From: Methanoregulaceae archaeon
GTDB lineage: Archaea; Halobacteriota; Methanomicrobia; Methanomicrobiales; Methanospirillaceae
Reading direction: 5' to 3'
DNA: 64,000 bases
Assembly (NCBI GenBank): GCA_015660885.1
Contig: JACTUB010000013.1
Location: forward strand, 23,511-87,510
Part shown: piece after piece, positions 50,363 through 58,299 of the stretch
Numbering within the stretch: the stretch's first letter is position 1
Layout of the letters: each line of letters starts with the position of its first letter
Notes under the pieces: generated by a model
What the model saw: the letters and a program-made list of their open reading frames with translations, nothing else
Databases searched by the model: none
What the model was told of the DNA's origin: nothing
Program-made: the position numbers and the translations under genes

Positions 50363-50372
50363 GATTCCTCCA

Positions 50373-50444
50373 AGCCAAGGCCCGGAATCGAACCGGATTG
50401 TAGTTGATCTGCAGTCAACCGCGTAGCCACTCCGCCACCTTGGC
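50373..50444 (-). tRNA. tRNA-Cys (anticodon GCA), copy 1
   Basis: 72 nt. Acceptor GCCAAGG pairs with CCTTGGC; discriminator U73 is the Cys identity base; the anticodon loop CTGCAGA reads GCA; the T-loop is TTCGATT. No CCA is encoded. It is transcribed with SepCysS, whose ribosome-binding site follows directly, and lies just after two operator palindromes. Confidence 0.96.
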
Positions 50445-50456
50445 ACATTACCAGAA

Positions 50457-50470
50457 TTCACGATTGTGAA
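50457..50470. promoter_or_regulatory. Operator site 1 (TTCACGATTGTGAA)
   Basis: One mismatch from the palindrome TTCACAATTGTGAA. It lies just downstream of the inferred start site of the tRNA-Cys transcript, a position suited to repression. Its centre is 28 bp from site 2. Confidence 0.75.
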
Positions 50471-50484
50471 CCTGACTATACTAG

Positions 50485-50498
50485 ATAACAATTGTGAA
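50485..50498. promoter_or_regulatory. Operator site 2 (ATAACAATTGTGAA)
   Basis: Right half perfect, left half degenerate. It directly abuts the minus-strand TATA box at 50499-50508. Confidence 0.7.
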
Positions 50499-50508
50499 TA
50501 TTTATAGG
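50499..50508 (-). promoter_or_regulatory. TATA box of tRNA-Cys-SepCysS transcript
   Basis: CCTATAAATA on the minus strand predicts transcription from about 50477, between the two operator sites. Confidence 0.6.
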
Positions 50509-50604
50509 TTTGGGAATCGGCGGTTTTTTCCTGAACATAGTTTTATCATAAGAAATATGACGGCATTCCATCTCATCCTGGATCTTCACCGGCATTATTG
50601 CATG

Positions 50605-50618
50605 TTCACGATTGAGGA
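50605..50618. promoter_or_regulatory. Operator site 3, degenerate (TTCACGATTGAGGA)
   Basis: Left half matches site 1 exactly; right half decayed. The centre is 28 bp from site 4, the same spacing as sites 1 and 2. Confidence 0.5.
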
Positions 50619-50632
50619 CCTAGCCAGAATAA

Positions 50633-50646
50633 ATAACAATTGTGAA
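50633..50646. promoter_or_regulatory. Operator site 4 before nadA (ATAACAATTGTGAA)
   Basis: Identical to site 2. It sits immediately upstream of a plus-strand TATA-like GAATATATCT at about 50645-50654. Confidence 0.7.
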
Positions 50647-50701
50647 TGAATATATCTTGAGAGAGAGTAGGATAAGTTCATTTTTGCGATAGTTTTCGTT
50701 T

Positions 50702-51646
50702 GTGATATTAGAGAGTAACAATCAAAGGGGATACCATCATGCAAGAGAATACATTGCTTATAGAAAAGATTTAACAGATGAACGTGAAAGGAATGCAGTT
50801 ATCCTCTCGCATAATTACCAGCCATATGAGGTGCAGGACATTGCAGATATTGTCGGCGATTCCCTGGAGCTCTCCCGTGCAGCAGCATTTGTTGAGAATG
50901 AAGTTATCGTTTTTTGTGGCGTTGACTTCATGGCAGAGACTGCAGCGATCCTCTCTCCCCATAAGAAAGCTCTTCTTCCGGCAGCGGATGCCTGCTGTCC
51001 TATGGCGGCAATGATCGCTCCAGAAGAACTGAACTATGTAAAATCCCGGTATCCTGATGCTGCGGTCGTATGCTATATCAACACAACAGCGGAGGTTAAA
51101 GCAAACTGCGATATCTGTTGTACTTCATCGAATGCCGTGAATGTGGTGAACTCGTTGGATCGGGAGCAAATAATCTTCGTACCCGACCAGAATCTTGCCC
51201 GGTACGTTGCGCGATTCACTGATAAGGAAATTCTTCCCCGGGAGGGTTACTGCATCGTCCATGATCAGTTTACACCGGAACAGGTTCGGAAGGCAAAACA
51301 GAGTTATCCGGAAGCAACAGTAATCGTTCACCCAGAATGTAGACCGGAGGTGATTGACCTTGCGGACCATATTGCAAGTACATCGGGAATCATCAGACAC
51401 ATCTGTCCCTCCAAAAACTACGAGTTCATCATTGGTATCGAAGTCGGGATCTTACACCGGATCAAAAAAGAATGCCCGGATAAACAGTGCCATCCCCTAT
51501 CGGACCGCGCTGTATGCAGGAACATGAAAAAGACAGACCTCTCAAAAGTGCATGCCGCTCTTCTGCATCTTAAACCCCGCATTACAGTGCCTGCCGATGT
51601 TGCCATAAAGGCACGGGTGGCGATCGACCGTATGCTCTCCCTCTAA
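50702..51646 (+). CDS. nadA: Quinolinate synthase NadA (start region possibly frameshifted)
   Basis: About 300-314 residues. NadA condenses iminoaspartate and dihydroxyacetone phosphate to quinolinate with one [4Fe-4S] cluster. Seen: RNAVILSHNYQ, GDSLELSR, GVDFMAETA, and cluster Cys candidates in DACCPMAAM, HPECRPEV and HICPSKNYEF. The open frame starts at GTG 50702 without a ribosome-binding site and gives an odd leader. ATG 50739, eight bases after AAAGGGG, gives a NadA-like start MQENTLLIEKI but hits TAA at 50772; inserting one base in the ATTT run joins the frames. Confidence 0.88.
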   Translation: MILESNNQRGYHHAREYIAYRKDLTDERERNAVILSHNYQPYEVQDIADIVGDSLELSRAAAFVENEVIVFCGVDFMAETAAILSPHKKALLPAADACCPMAAMIAPEELNYVKSRYPDAAVVCYINTTAEVKANCDICCTSSNAVNVVNSLDREQIIFVPDQNLARYVARFTDKEILPREGYCIVHDQFTPEQVRKAKQSYPEATVIVHPECRPEVIDLADHIASTSGIIRHICPSKNYEFIIGIEVGILHRIKKECPDKQCHPLSDRAVCRNMKKTDLSKVHAALLHLKPRITVPADVAIKARVAIDRMLSL

Positions 51647-51673
51647 AAAAAAACAGATTGGGTCATCAAAGGA

Positions 51674-52677
51674 TCAATCAGAGATCGCGCTGAGGGACAA
51701 GACACACCCAGTACATGGCAGACACATGGTCCGGGCCTTGCGTACATCAAGCCCGTGACGTTGGATAGCAGCTTTGTTGATCCGGGTGAGTTTCATAAGG
51801 CGGTACGAGTCCGGGCGATCTACCAGAATTTCCCCCTTACGCAGGGGATGTGCCGAGATCGGTCTAAGATTAGGGATGACTTCCATCGCAGCGAGGGTTT
51901 CAACACCCTGTTCTACGCACGAATCGTTTTCCCCAAGACCTAGGCTAGGATGAAATTGGAAGAGACATGGTTTTTCCCGAAAACAGGCACAGCCTTTTCC
52001 AGTGCAGACACAATATAATCGAGTGAGAGGTCCGGACAGACCCGTTCAAAGATTGCAGGATCCATTGTCTCAACATTGTACTTGATCTCGCACGCACCTG
52101 CTGCATACAATTTTTCTGATGAAGTATCTGTAGGGTACACTGAAACACCAATGGGAAGATTGTAGTGCTGCGCAAGTGCCCGGACAACCCTGACCATGTA
52201 CTCCACCTTTTTTTCCGGGGATTCGGCAACACCGCTTGTCAGGGAAATCGCCTCAAGATCTCCGTTTTTTGATGCACACTCAACCATTGTAATGATCTCA
52301 TCGATCGTCTTCACCCGTCCGTTCAGAAGTGGTACCGGGCAGAATTTGCAGTCAAAGATACACCGCTCGCTCACCGTGATATAGGCCTGTTCAGGACAAT
52401 GACACAAGGGCAGCTCGAATTTGCCATAGGCAATAATCCGTCCTTCTTTCCGGACAGCAACCCCGTCCCGCCAGGGAATAATCTTCAGGGAGGACTCTGT
52501 GTTGAGCGTGAGACGAACGCGGTGCAGACCGTCACTGATGAAAAACGAGGTTCCTCCGGCACCCGGCCCTGCGGTTGCGATGGTCTTGAGTTCATCGGGC
52601 AAAAGCGAGGAGTCAACATCCCCGCTGCCGATACTGATTAACAGTGCTTTTGTTTCAGCAGTGAGACCCTGGTGCAT
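51674..52677 (-). pseudogene. Radical SAM protein interrupted by a 5-bp duplication
   Basis: Start ATG 52677 with GGGAG. The first 245 codons hold the radical SAM cluster motif CIFDCKFC (family CxxxCxxC pattern) and SLTSGVAESPEKKVEY, like biotin-synthase-related proteins (COG2516, from memory). At 51940-51949 the plus strand repeats CTAGG twice, introducing TAG. Removing one unit reads ILGLGENDSCVEQGVETLAA and continues to CLPCTGCVLSLSAISD, a second Cys cluster, ending at 51674; the restored protein would be 332 residues. It follows the second tRNA-Cys by 56 bp. Confidence 0.8.
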
Positions 52678-52733
52678 AGAATCTCCCGTATTCCTGAAAA
52701 AATCGCTGTTCTGGTGAGCATATGCCGGAAAAA

Positions 52734-52805
52734 AGCCAATGCCCGGATTCGAACCGGGTTGTAGCTGATCTGCAGTCAGCCGCGTAGCCACTCCGCCACA
52801 TTGGC
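52734..52805 (-). tRNA. tRNA-Cys (anticodon GCA), copy 2
   Basis: 72 nt. Acceptor GCCAATG with CATTGGC, discriminator U73, loop CTGCAGA, T-arm CCCGG-TTCGAAT-CCGGG. It differs from copy 1 by compensatory changes in the acceptor and anticodon stems, so both should fold. Transcribed ahead of the radical SAM gene, directly after an operator. Confidence 0.96.
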
Positions 52806-52812
52806 ACGGGTG

Positions 52813-52826
52813 TTCACAATTGTGAC
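52813..52826. promoter_or_regulatory. Operator site 5 before tRNA-Cys copy 2
   Basis: TTCACAATTGTGAC, with a perfect 12-bp core. It lies seven bases from the tRNA 5' end and just past the start site predicted from the TATA box. Confidence 0.8.
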
Positions 52827-52853
52827 TTCACCATACCATTGTTGTCGCGGGTG

Positions 52854-52863
52854 CTATTTATAG
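52854..52863 (-). promoter_or_regulatory. TATA box of tRNA-Cys copy 2
   Basis: CTATAAATAG on the minus strand; a start site near 52832 is expected, six bases before the operator. Confidence 0.65.
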
Positions 52864-52912
52864 ATACATTTTCCGGCAAGATTTTCCGCTTTCATGAGTA
52901 TGCCGGATATAG

Positions 52913-53191
52913 TCAGCCACCCGCAACCGGCGGGAATACGGCTATCTCATCGCTATCGGCAACAAGGGTCTTTGCTGCATCCGCATTCTCGATCCGTTTA
53001 CCGTTCTTCATAAGGATCACAAACTCACGGAAATTACCCCTCTCATCAAAGATAGCAGCGTACCCTTCGGGATTTTTCCTCGCGATTGTCGTTATCAGGG
53101 ACGTGAAACTCGTCCCGGCTGCTGCTTCGGTTCTGATATCAGTGCCGAGAAGTTCCCGGAACCGTGCAAAAAAACGGATTTTAACAGTCAT
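52913..53191 (-). CDS. moaD: MoaD/ThiS-family sulfur carrier
   Basis: 92 residues of the ubiquitin-like fold (VKIRFFARFRELLGTDI) ending VFPPVAGG; the terminal Gly-Gly is adenylated and thiocarboxylated. It probably serves molybdopterin synthesis with MoaE at 58.3 kb. Its ATG overlaps the thiF stop (ATGA), so E1-like enzyme and carrier are translationally coupled. The frame stays open to 53227, but ATG 53191 fits the family. Confidence 0.9.
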   Translation of the reverse strand: MTVKIRFFARFRELLGTDIRTEAAAGTSFTSLITTIARKNPEGYAAIFDERGNFREFVILMKNGKRIENADAAKTLVADSDEIAVFPPVAGG

Positions 53192-53940
53192 CTTTTCGTC
53201 CTCGCTGGTGTCTTTTTCGTGTTGCATGACGGGCAGACAGGATTTCTTTCTACGCTAATCTCTTCTGCGTGCGACTGCATCCCGTCCCAGACAAATAGCC
53301 GGTTTGCCAGCAGCTCACCGCTGCCAAGGAGATATTTCAGAACTTCGGTCGCTTGGACCATACCAATTAATCCCGGTGTCACACCAACCACCGGGAATAC
53401 TTCACTGGGTGGGGCTCTTGGGAAAATACATCGAAGACATGCGGTCTTTCCGGGGATTATGGTTGTTGCCTGCCCATAAAATCCCCGTATTGCTCCATGG
53501 AATAACGGGATCTTTTTCCCGATTGCAACATCATTGAGCAGGTACCGGGTGGGAAAATTATCCATCGCATCGACAATCCCATCGGCTTTTCCCACAAGAT
53601 CTGCGGCGTTTGATTCATCGATAGTGATATCGATCGTCTTTACGGTGAAATCCGGATTGAACGCAGTCAACTTTTCTTCAGCGGATGCAGTCTTCTTTCT
53701 GCCGACATCCCGATCATAGTGAAGAATTTGGCGGTTGAGATTGGTAAGTTCAACGACGTCTTTATCTGCAAGAGTGATCGTCCCCACGCCGGCAACCGCG
53801 AGGTAGATGGACACCGGTGAGCCAAGCCCTCCGGCACCTGCGATGAAAATATGTGCTTTCTTGAGCTTTTCCTGCCCGTCTTCCCCAAAGGAGAGGATCT
53901 GTCGCTTATATCGTTCGAGCTCGCGTGCGGATAACGTGAT
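53188..53940 (-). CDS. moeB: ThiF/MoeB E1-like adenylyltransferase, start codon unclear
   Basis: About 250 residues. It activates the C-terminus of the sulfur carrier. Seen: the start LSARELERYKRQILSFGEDG, nucleotide loop GAGGLGSPVS, NLNRQILH, KADGIVDAMDNFPTRYL (Asp), and CPSCNTKK near the end. A GTG at 53814 would lose the nucleotide loop and cannot be right. Upstream in frame a stop lies at 53950-53952, and between it and the coding part there is no ATG, GTG or TTG; ATC (53940) or ACG (53937) follow GAGG. A base change or error in the start codon is likely. Confidence 0.85.
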   Translation of the reverse strand: MTLSARELERYKRQILSFGEDGQEKLKKAHIFIAGAGGLGSPVSIYLAVAGVGTITLADKDVVELTNLNRQILHYDRDVGRKKTASAEEKLTAFNPDFTVKTIDITIDESNAADLVGKADGIVDAMDNFPTRYLLNDVAIGKKIPLFHGAIRGFYGQATTIIPGKTACLRCIFPRAPPSEVFPVVGVTPGLIGMVQATEVLKYLLGSGELLANRLFVWDGMQSHAEEISVERNPVCPSCNTKKTPARTKR

Positions 53941-53984
53941 GGTCCTCGCTTATGCCATTTGTGTGTGAGACGTTCCGGAAACAA

Positions 53985-54022
53985 CAGCCCCGGGGTACAT
54001 ACCACCACGTTTGGTGGGGCTG
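53985..54022 (-). promoter_or_regulatory. Hairpin in the leader of moeB
   Basis: CAGCCCC and GGGGCTG can pair over 24 bases; inside, CCACC and GGTGG form a second stem that shares two G residues with the first. The two are mutually exclusive, as in attenuators. AATAAATA, a TATA candidate, lies just upstream on the minus strand. Confidence 0.35.
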
Positions 54023-54313
54023 TATTTATTGAGTGATTTATCGGCAAATATTTCCTGATATATTTTTATTGAGGGAAATTATGGTTATCAAAAAGCTCGG
54101 TAATGATGGCTGCAAAAAATGAGATGTCAGGTATTTGCCCCGGGTGGGTTTTATCAGTTTGTCCCTCCGGAGTATCACGGCTGGTGACATGATACTGCAT
54201 GAGGCGATAAATTGTACCTGCATCCTCCGGTGCACCATTCCGGAATGATGATGACGAATCCCTGGTACGGATCGTATTACGTTGTTTTTAGGACGTGAGG
54301 TTATGGTTTAACG
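54023..54313. other. Intergenic region
   Basis: About 290 bp between the moeB leader and a small minus-strand frame. Nothing supportable is seen. Confidence 0.35.
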
Positions 54314-54544
54314 TCAGTCATCCATACCCGTCAGGGAAATATGCCCTTTCATCTCCCTGCCGTAAATGGTATCATTGACATGACGAAGATTTTCCGATCG
54401 ACAATACTGCCCGGAGCTTCTGACACCGCTGAACTTCCGTGCGCTTGTTTCCCGTTGTTTCAAGCTATACACACGGGGTGATCTATCCGACATTGAACCG
54501 GACGGGATCTCCTTAACAGCGATAATTGCGTGGTGTGTATTCAT
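54314..54544 (-). CDS. Small hypothetical protein
   Basis: 76 residues (MNTHHAIIAVKEIPSGSMSD onward), basic and without known motif. The case for it is the ribosome-binding site AGGAAGGA before ATG 54544 and a variant operator just upstream. The codon pattern is not strongly coding, so this is uncertain. Confidence 0.4.
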   Translation of the reverse strand: MNTHHAIIAVKEIPSGSMSDRSPRVYSLKQRETSARKFSGVRSSGQYCRSENLRHVNDTIYGREMKGHISLTGMDD

Positions 54545-54558
54545 GATTCCTTCCTTTA

Positions 54559-54572
54559 TTCACGTAAGTGAA
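54559..54572. promoter_or_regulatory. Variant operator (TTCACGTAAGTGAA)
   Basis: Keeps both TTCAC and GTGAA half-sites of the regulon palindrome with a different centre (GTAA for AATT). It lies 14 bp before the start of the small hypothetical gene. Confidence 0.45.
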
Positions 54573-54726
54573 CACACACTATGGGAAACAATACGTAATA
54601 TACCCTGATTTTGCGTCAGATTTTGCCGCAATTCATGTACATAGCAACACTCTTTTTACCAAAACATTCATGCAGATTCGGAGGCAGGGTTATCATAAAA
54701 CCAAGATATATATCTGTGTCACACAA

Positions 54727-54740
54727 TTAACAATTGTGAA
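54727..54740. promoter_or_regulatory. Operator site 6 before cysK
   Basis: TTAACAATTGTGAA. It follows the TATA-like GATATATATC (about 54704-54713) by 14 bp and so covers the expected start site. Confidence 0.75.
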
Positions 54741-54808
54741 TTTGGTGTATGCGAAAGCGGTTATTACTCCACTACAACCGCACCGCAGGTACTATCTTGG
54801 GAGATTCT

Positions 54809-55741
54809 ATGAAAGGAATTTATGATGACATCACAAAAACCATCGGCAATACCCCGCTTGTCCGCCTTAACCGGATTACAAAGGGACTGAACGCAACAGT
54901 GCTTGCCAAAGTTGAGTCATTCAACCCGATGAGCAGCGTGAAGGACCGGATCGGCGTTGCGATGATCGATGAGGCAGAAAAGCGTGGATTAATCAACGAC
55001 GATACGGTCATACTCGAAGCAACAAGCGGTAATACCGGCGTAGCCCTTGCATTTGTGAGTGCTGCACGAGGGTATAAGTTCACGGTTGTGATGCCGGAGA
55101 CTATGAGTGTCGAACGGCGGAAACTCGCAAAAGCATTCGGGGCCGACCTGATCCTTACGCCAGGTGCAGAAGGAATGAAAGGGGCCGTCACCCGGGCAGA
55201 GAAGATGGCAGCTGAGAACCCAAAGTACTTTTTCATTCCCCAGCAGTTTAATAATCCGGCCAATCCGGCAATTCACCGGAAAACTACTGCTGAAGAGATC
55301 TGGCGCGATACGGAAGGTCAGGTTGATATCCTTGTTGCCGGGGTGGGGACCGGAGGTACCATTACGGGGATTGCAGATGTGATCAAACGAAGAAAACCTT
55401 CATTCCGTGCAATTGCTGTCGAACCCGATTCATCACCGGTACTCTCCGGGGGATCCCCGGGTGCCCACCGGATTCAGGGAATAGGTGCGGGTTTTGTCCC
55501 GGCTGTGCTTCAGCAAGATCTGATCGATGAGATTGTCCGTGTGAAAAACGAGGATGCGTTTGAGACTGCACGAAGACTCGCAAAAGAAGAAGGGATTCTT
55601 GCCGGTATCTCCAGTGGTGCGGCGACGTATGCAGCACTCGCAGTTGCTGCACGTCCAGAGAGTGAAGGTAAAATGATTGTTGTTGTCCTGCCGGACACGG
55701 GTGAACGGTACCTGAGTATCCCGGATCTCTTTGACGCGTAG
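54809..55741 (+). CDS. cysK: Cysteine synthase (O-acetylserine sulfhydrylase)
   Basis: 310 residues, PLP fold type II. PLP Lys45 in SSVKDRIG, the substrate loop [32 protein letters not shown], and the phosphate loop [11 protein letters not shown]. It replaces the acetyl group of O-acetylserine with sulfide. Start at ATG 54809 after GGGAGA; an upstream in-frame ATG at 54749 has no ribosome-binding site. cysE follows 11 bp later. The gene has its own operator site. Confidence 0.95.
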   Translation: MKGIYDDITKTIGNTPLVRLNRITKGLNATVLAKVESFNPMSSVKDRIGVAMIDEAEKRGLINDDTVILEATSGNTGVALAFVSAARGYKFTVVMPETMSVERRKLAKAFGADLILTPGAEGMKGAVTRAEKMAAENPKYFFIPQQFNNPANPAIHRKTTAEEIWRDTEGQVDILVAGVGTGGTITGIADVIKRRKPSFRAIAVEPDSSPVLSGGSPGAHRIQGIGAGFVPAVLQQDLIDEIVRVKNEDAFETARRLAKEEGILAGISSGAATYAALAVAARPESEGKMIVVVLPDTGERYLSIPDLFDA

Positions 55742-55752
55742 GTGAGATCATC

Positions 55753-56718
55753 ATGACCTTTGATTACATCCAGGAAGATATCCGTGCGATTTTCTCCAAG
55801 GATCCTGCTGCCCGTTCCAAAACGGAGATCATTCTCTGCTACCCCGGTCTACATGCGCTCTGGTTCCATCGCCAGGCTCACTGGCTATGGACTCATCAAT
55901 GGAAATTATCTGCACGTTTTCTTTCCCATGTCAGCAGATTTTTGACCGGTATCGAAATCCATCCCGGGGCAACTATTGGTCGCAGGGTCGTCATCGATCA
56001 TGGCATGGGTATTGTGATTGGTGAGACTGCGGAAGTAGGCAATGATGTACTGATCTATATGGGTGTTGTATTGGGAGGAACCGCTCTTGAAAATGTCAAG
56101 CGTCACCCGACCATCGAAGATGGAGTGATTATTGGATCGGGAGCGATCGTGCTTGGTCCTATCAGAATTGGAAGTGGTGCCAAAGTTGGTGCAGGATCCG
56201 TCGTAGTACGGTCAGTTCCCCCGGAAGCAACTGTTGTCGGTGTACCGGGTAGGATCGCAGGACCGGAGTGTGGTATAAAAGCCGAAAACGAACCAGAAGC
56301 CATGCCTGACCCGATGCTCAGGGTTGTGAGCCGCCTGCTCGACCGTCAGAACAGGCTGGAAGACCGCCTCCGTATTATGGAACAATCGCTTCCCACACCG
56401 GAAGCAGCTGCACTGAGAGAAAACTACGTGTGTGAAACCCAGGTACGGGATGCATTAAAAGAAGTGATTGATCCAGAAGTGGGGATTGATATTGTTGACC
56501 TTGGCCTGATCAAAGAGATTCGCGTTCATGGAACCAGTGCCCAGATTGATATGATCCTTACCAGCAAGGCATGCCCTCTTGTAGATCACCTGACTGAGCA
56601 GATGAAACGGAAAGTACTGGGGGTGTGCGGTATCGATACGGTTGACATAACCGTGCTCGATGAGCCCTGGAACTGGGACAGGTTTGTAAAGCAGCGGGGA
56701 ACACTCAAGGAAATATAG
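55753..56718 (+). CDS. cysE: Serine O-acetyltransferase fused to a MIP18/DUF59 domain
   Basis: 321 residues. Residues 1-185 are a short CysE/EpsC-type acetyltransferase with the left-handed hexapeptide helix ([40 protein letters not shown]). After a helical linker, residues about 230-315 ([37 protein letters not shown]) match the MIP18/DUF59 family of Fe-S assembly factors, including the Cys of TSKACP. It makes O-acetylserine for CysK; the fused domain ties it to Fe-S maturation. Cotranscribed with cysK. Confidence 0.92.
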   Translation: MTFDYIQEDIRAIFSKDPAARSKTEIILCYPGLHALWFHRQAHWLWTHQWKLSARFLSHVSRFLTGIEIHPGATIGRRVVIDHGMGIVIGETAEVGNDVLIYMGVVLGGTALENVKRHPTIEDGVIIGSGAIVLGPIRIGSGAKVGAGSVVVRSVPPEATVVGVPGRIAGPECGIKAENEPEAMPDPMLRVVSRLLDRQNRLEDRLRIMEQSLPTPEAAALRENYVCETQVRDALKEVIDPEVGIDIVDLGLIKEIRVHGTSAQIDMILTSKACPLVDHLTEQMKRKVLGVCGIDTVDITVLDEPWNWDRFVKQRGTLKEI

Positions 56719-56817
56719 TCTTCTTTTTTAGCCGGTGAAACCGGAGTTCTGTTTTATGCTAAATTTTTTTGTTGAATAGATATGATTGAAGGTCTGAACA
56801 CAAAATTAGCGGCAAAA

Positions 56818-56831
56818 TTCACAATTGTGAA
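56818..56831. promoter_or_regulatory. Operator site 7 before pdxS, perfect palindrome
   Basis: TTCACAATTGTGAA, directly followed by the TATA-like ATATATTTAT (56831-56840). Confidence 0.82.
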
Positions 56832-56959
56832 TATATTTATTATCTCCGCCATCCAAAAATTAAAGATTAACAGGGATCGGACCGGCGAACTTTGCGGCAA
56901 TCGCAATCTTCGAATCCGGAAATTTCCCAGTATTGTCTTGATACTGACAGGAAAACGCA

Positions 56960-57857
56960 ATGGATTTAACAGAACTCAGGTTTGGAACCGAACTCATCAA
57001 ACGAGGATTTGCCTCCATGCAGAAAGGCGGCGTCATCATGGATGTCGTGAATGCAGAGCAGGCAGTGATAGCGGAAGAAGCCGGCGCTGTGGCAGTGATG
57101 TCATTGGAGCGGGTGCCATCCGATATTCGCAAAGCCGGCGGTGTCGCCCGGATGGCAGATCCGGAACGCGTTATGGAGATCATTGAAGCGGTCTCAATCC
57201 CGGTAATGGGGAAGGTGCGCATCGGACACTTTGTTGAAGCACAAGTGCTCGAGGTGCTCGGTGTGGACATGATAGATGAAAGCGAGGTACTGACTCCCGC
57301 TGATGAAGAATTCCACATTGAAAAGACAAAATTTACTGTGCCGTTTGTATGTGGGGCACGGAATCTTGGCGAGGCACTCCGCCGCATCAATGAGGGTGCT
57401 GCCATGATCCGCACAAAAGGAGAAGCGGGCACCGGCAACGTGGTTGAAGCCGTCCGTCATATGCAGGCGATCATGGGGGGAATACGCAGTATCAAGAAAC
57501 TCGAACAGCAGGAACTGGTTGCGTATGCACGCCAGATTGAAGCACCGGTCGATCTCATGACAGAGACCGCAAAACGGGGAAGGTTACCCGTAGTGAACTT
57601 TTCTGCGGGGGGGGATAGCAACTCCGGCAGACGCGGCACTCATGATGCACCTGGGTGCTGATGGCGTCTTTGTAGGTTCGGGTATATTCAAATCTGAAAA
57701 TCCGCAGAAACGGGCAAAAGCTATCGTAGAAGCAGTAAACAATTTCTCAGATGCAACGGTGGTTGCACGCGTGAGCGCAAGCCTTGGTGAGGCGATGCCT
57801 GGATTAGACATTCACACACTGAAAGAGAGTGAAGTATTGCAGTACCGCGGAACATAG
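56960..57857 (+). CDS. pdxS: Pyridoxal 5'-phosphate synthase PdxS, frameshifted in this sequence
   Basis: Joining two frames gives about 298 residues, the normal length. PdxS makes PLP from ribose 5-phosphate, glyceraldehyde 3-phosphate and ammonia from PdxT. Seen: [48 protein letters not shown], and after the break [20 protein letters not shown]. The break is a run of eight G (57607-57614); with seven the frame continues [20 protein letters not shown] exactly as in the family. Its operator places it in the cysteine/Fe-S regulon, whose enzymes use PLP. Confidence 0.92.
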
Positions 57858-57910
57858 GATCAATATTCCCCCAATCTTCACTCATAATCCTGAATACAAG
57901 ATCGAAATAC

Positions 57911-57924
57911 TTAACAATTGTGAA
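57911..57924. promoter_or_regulatory. Operator site 8 before winged-helix gene
   Basis: TTAACAATTGTGAA, same variant as site 6, 27 bp before ATG 57951. Confidence 0.7.
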
Positions 57925-57950
57925 CTCTCACGTATCTGTGGTGATCCACT

Positions 57951-58236
57951 ATGAGGGATTGTTTTTGTCGAAAATACCAACGTCAATGAAATAAGAAGTG
58001 CACAGATCGGGCACCTGCCGCCATCGGTAAAGCTCGTGTACAAAGTCCTGGAGACCAGTGGCCAGTTAACGCAGAAGGATCTCATCCGTGAAACCCTACT
58101 GCCATCCCGGACTGTGCGATATGCACTGAACAGGTTAAAAGATGAGAACGTTCTTGTCGAGCGTCATTATTTCACGGACGCCCGACAGAGCCTCTACGGC
58201 CTGAACAGGCCGGTTACGGAGGTGATGGCGACATGA
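57951..58236 (+). CDS. Winged-helix DNA-binding protein, start region possibly frameshifted
   Basis: The body (AQIGHLPPSVKLVYKVLETS, LIRETLLPSRTVRYALNRLK, then a wing VERHYFTDARQSLYGLNRP) is a MarR/TrmB-like winged helix of about 85 residues. The frame is open from a stop at 57950-57952 and lacks a standard start until GTG 58036, which would cut helix 1. ATG 57951 opens MRDCF in another frame; deleting one T in the run 57962-57966 joins them. An operator upstream suggests it is a member or an autoregulator of the regulon. Confidence 0.75.
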
Positions 58237-58239
58237 TAC

Positions 58240-58271
58240 GCCCGCTCATGGGCTCTCCCGACATTTTTTTT
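58240..58271 (+). terminator. Terminator after winged-helix gene
   Basis: GCCC-GCTCAT-GGGC hairpin followed after ten bases by eight T, between convergent genes. Confidence 0.55.
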
Positions 58272-58299
58272 CTATTTTCCGAGGAGAGTTTGAAAGATT

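Noticed and set aside
51940..51942. In-frame TAG in the radical SAM gene read as pyrrolysine
   Set aside because: Downstream family-like sequence is in another frame, a 5-bp duplication explains the break, and these hydrogenotrophs are not known for Pyl.
53814..53814. GTG as the moeB start
   Set aside because: It would delete the nucleotide-binding loop and the conserved N-terminal arginine helix encoded upstream.
57601..57661. Programmed frameshifting in pdxS
   Set aside because: Other PdxS genes need no frameshift; the long G-run fits sequencing error or slippage better.
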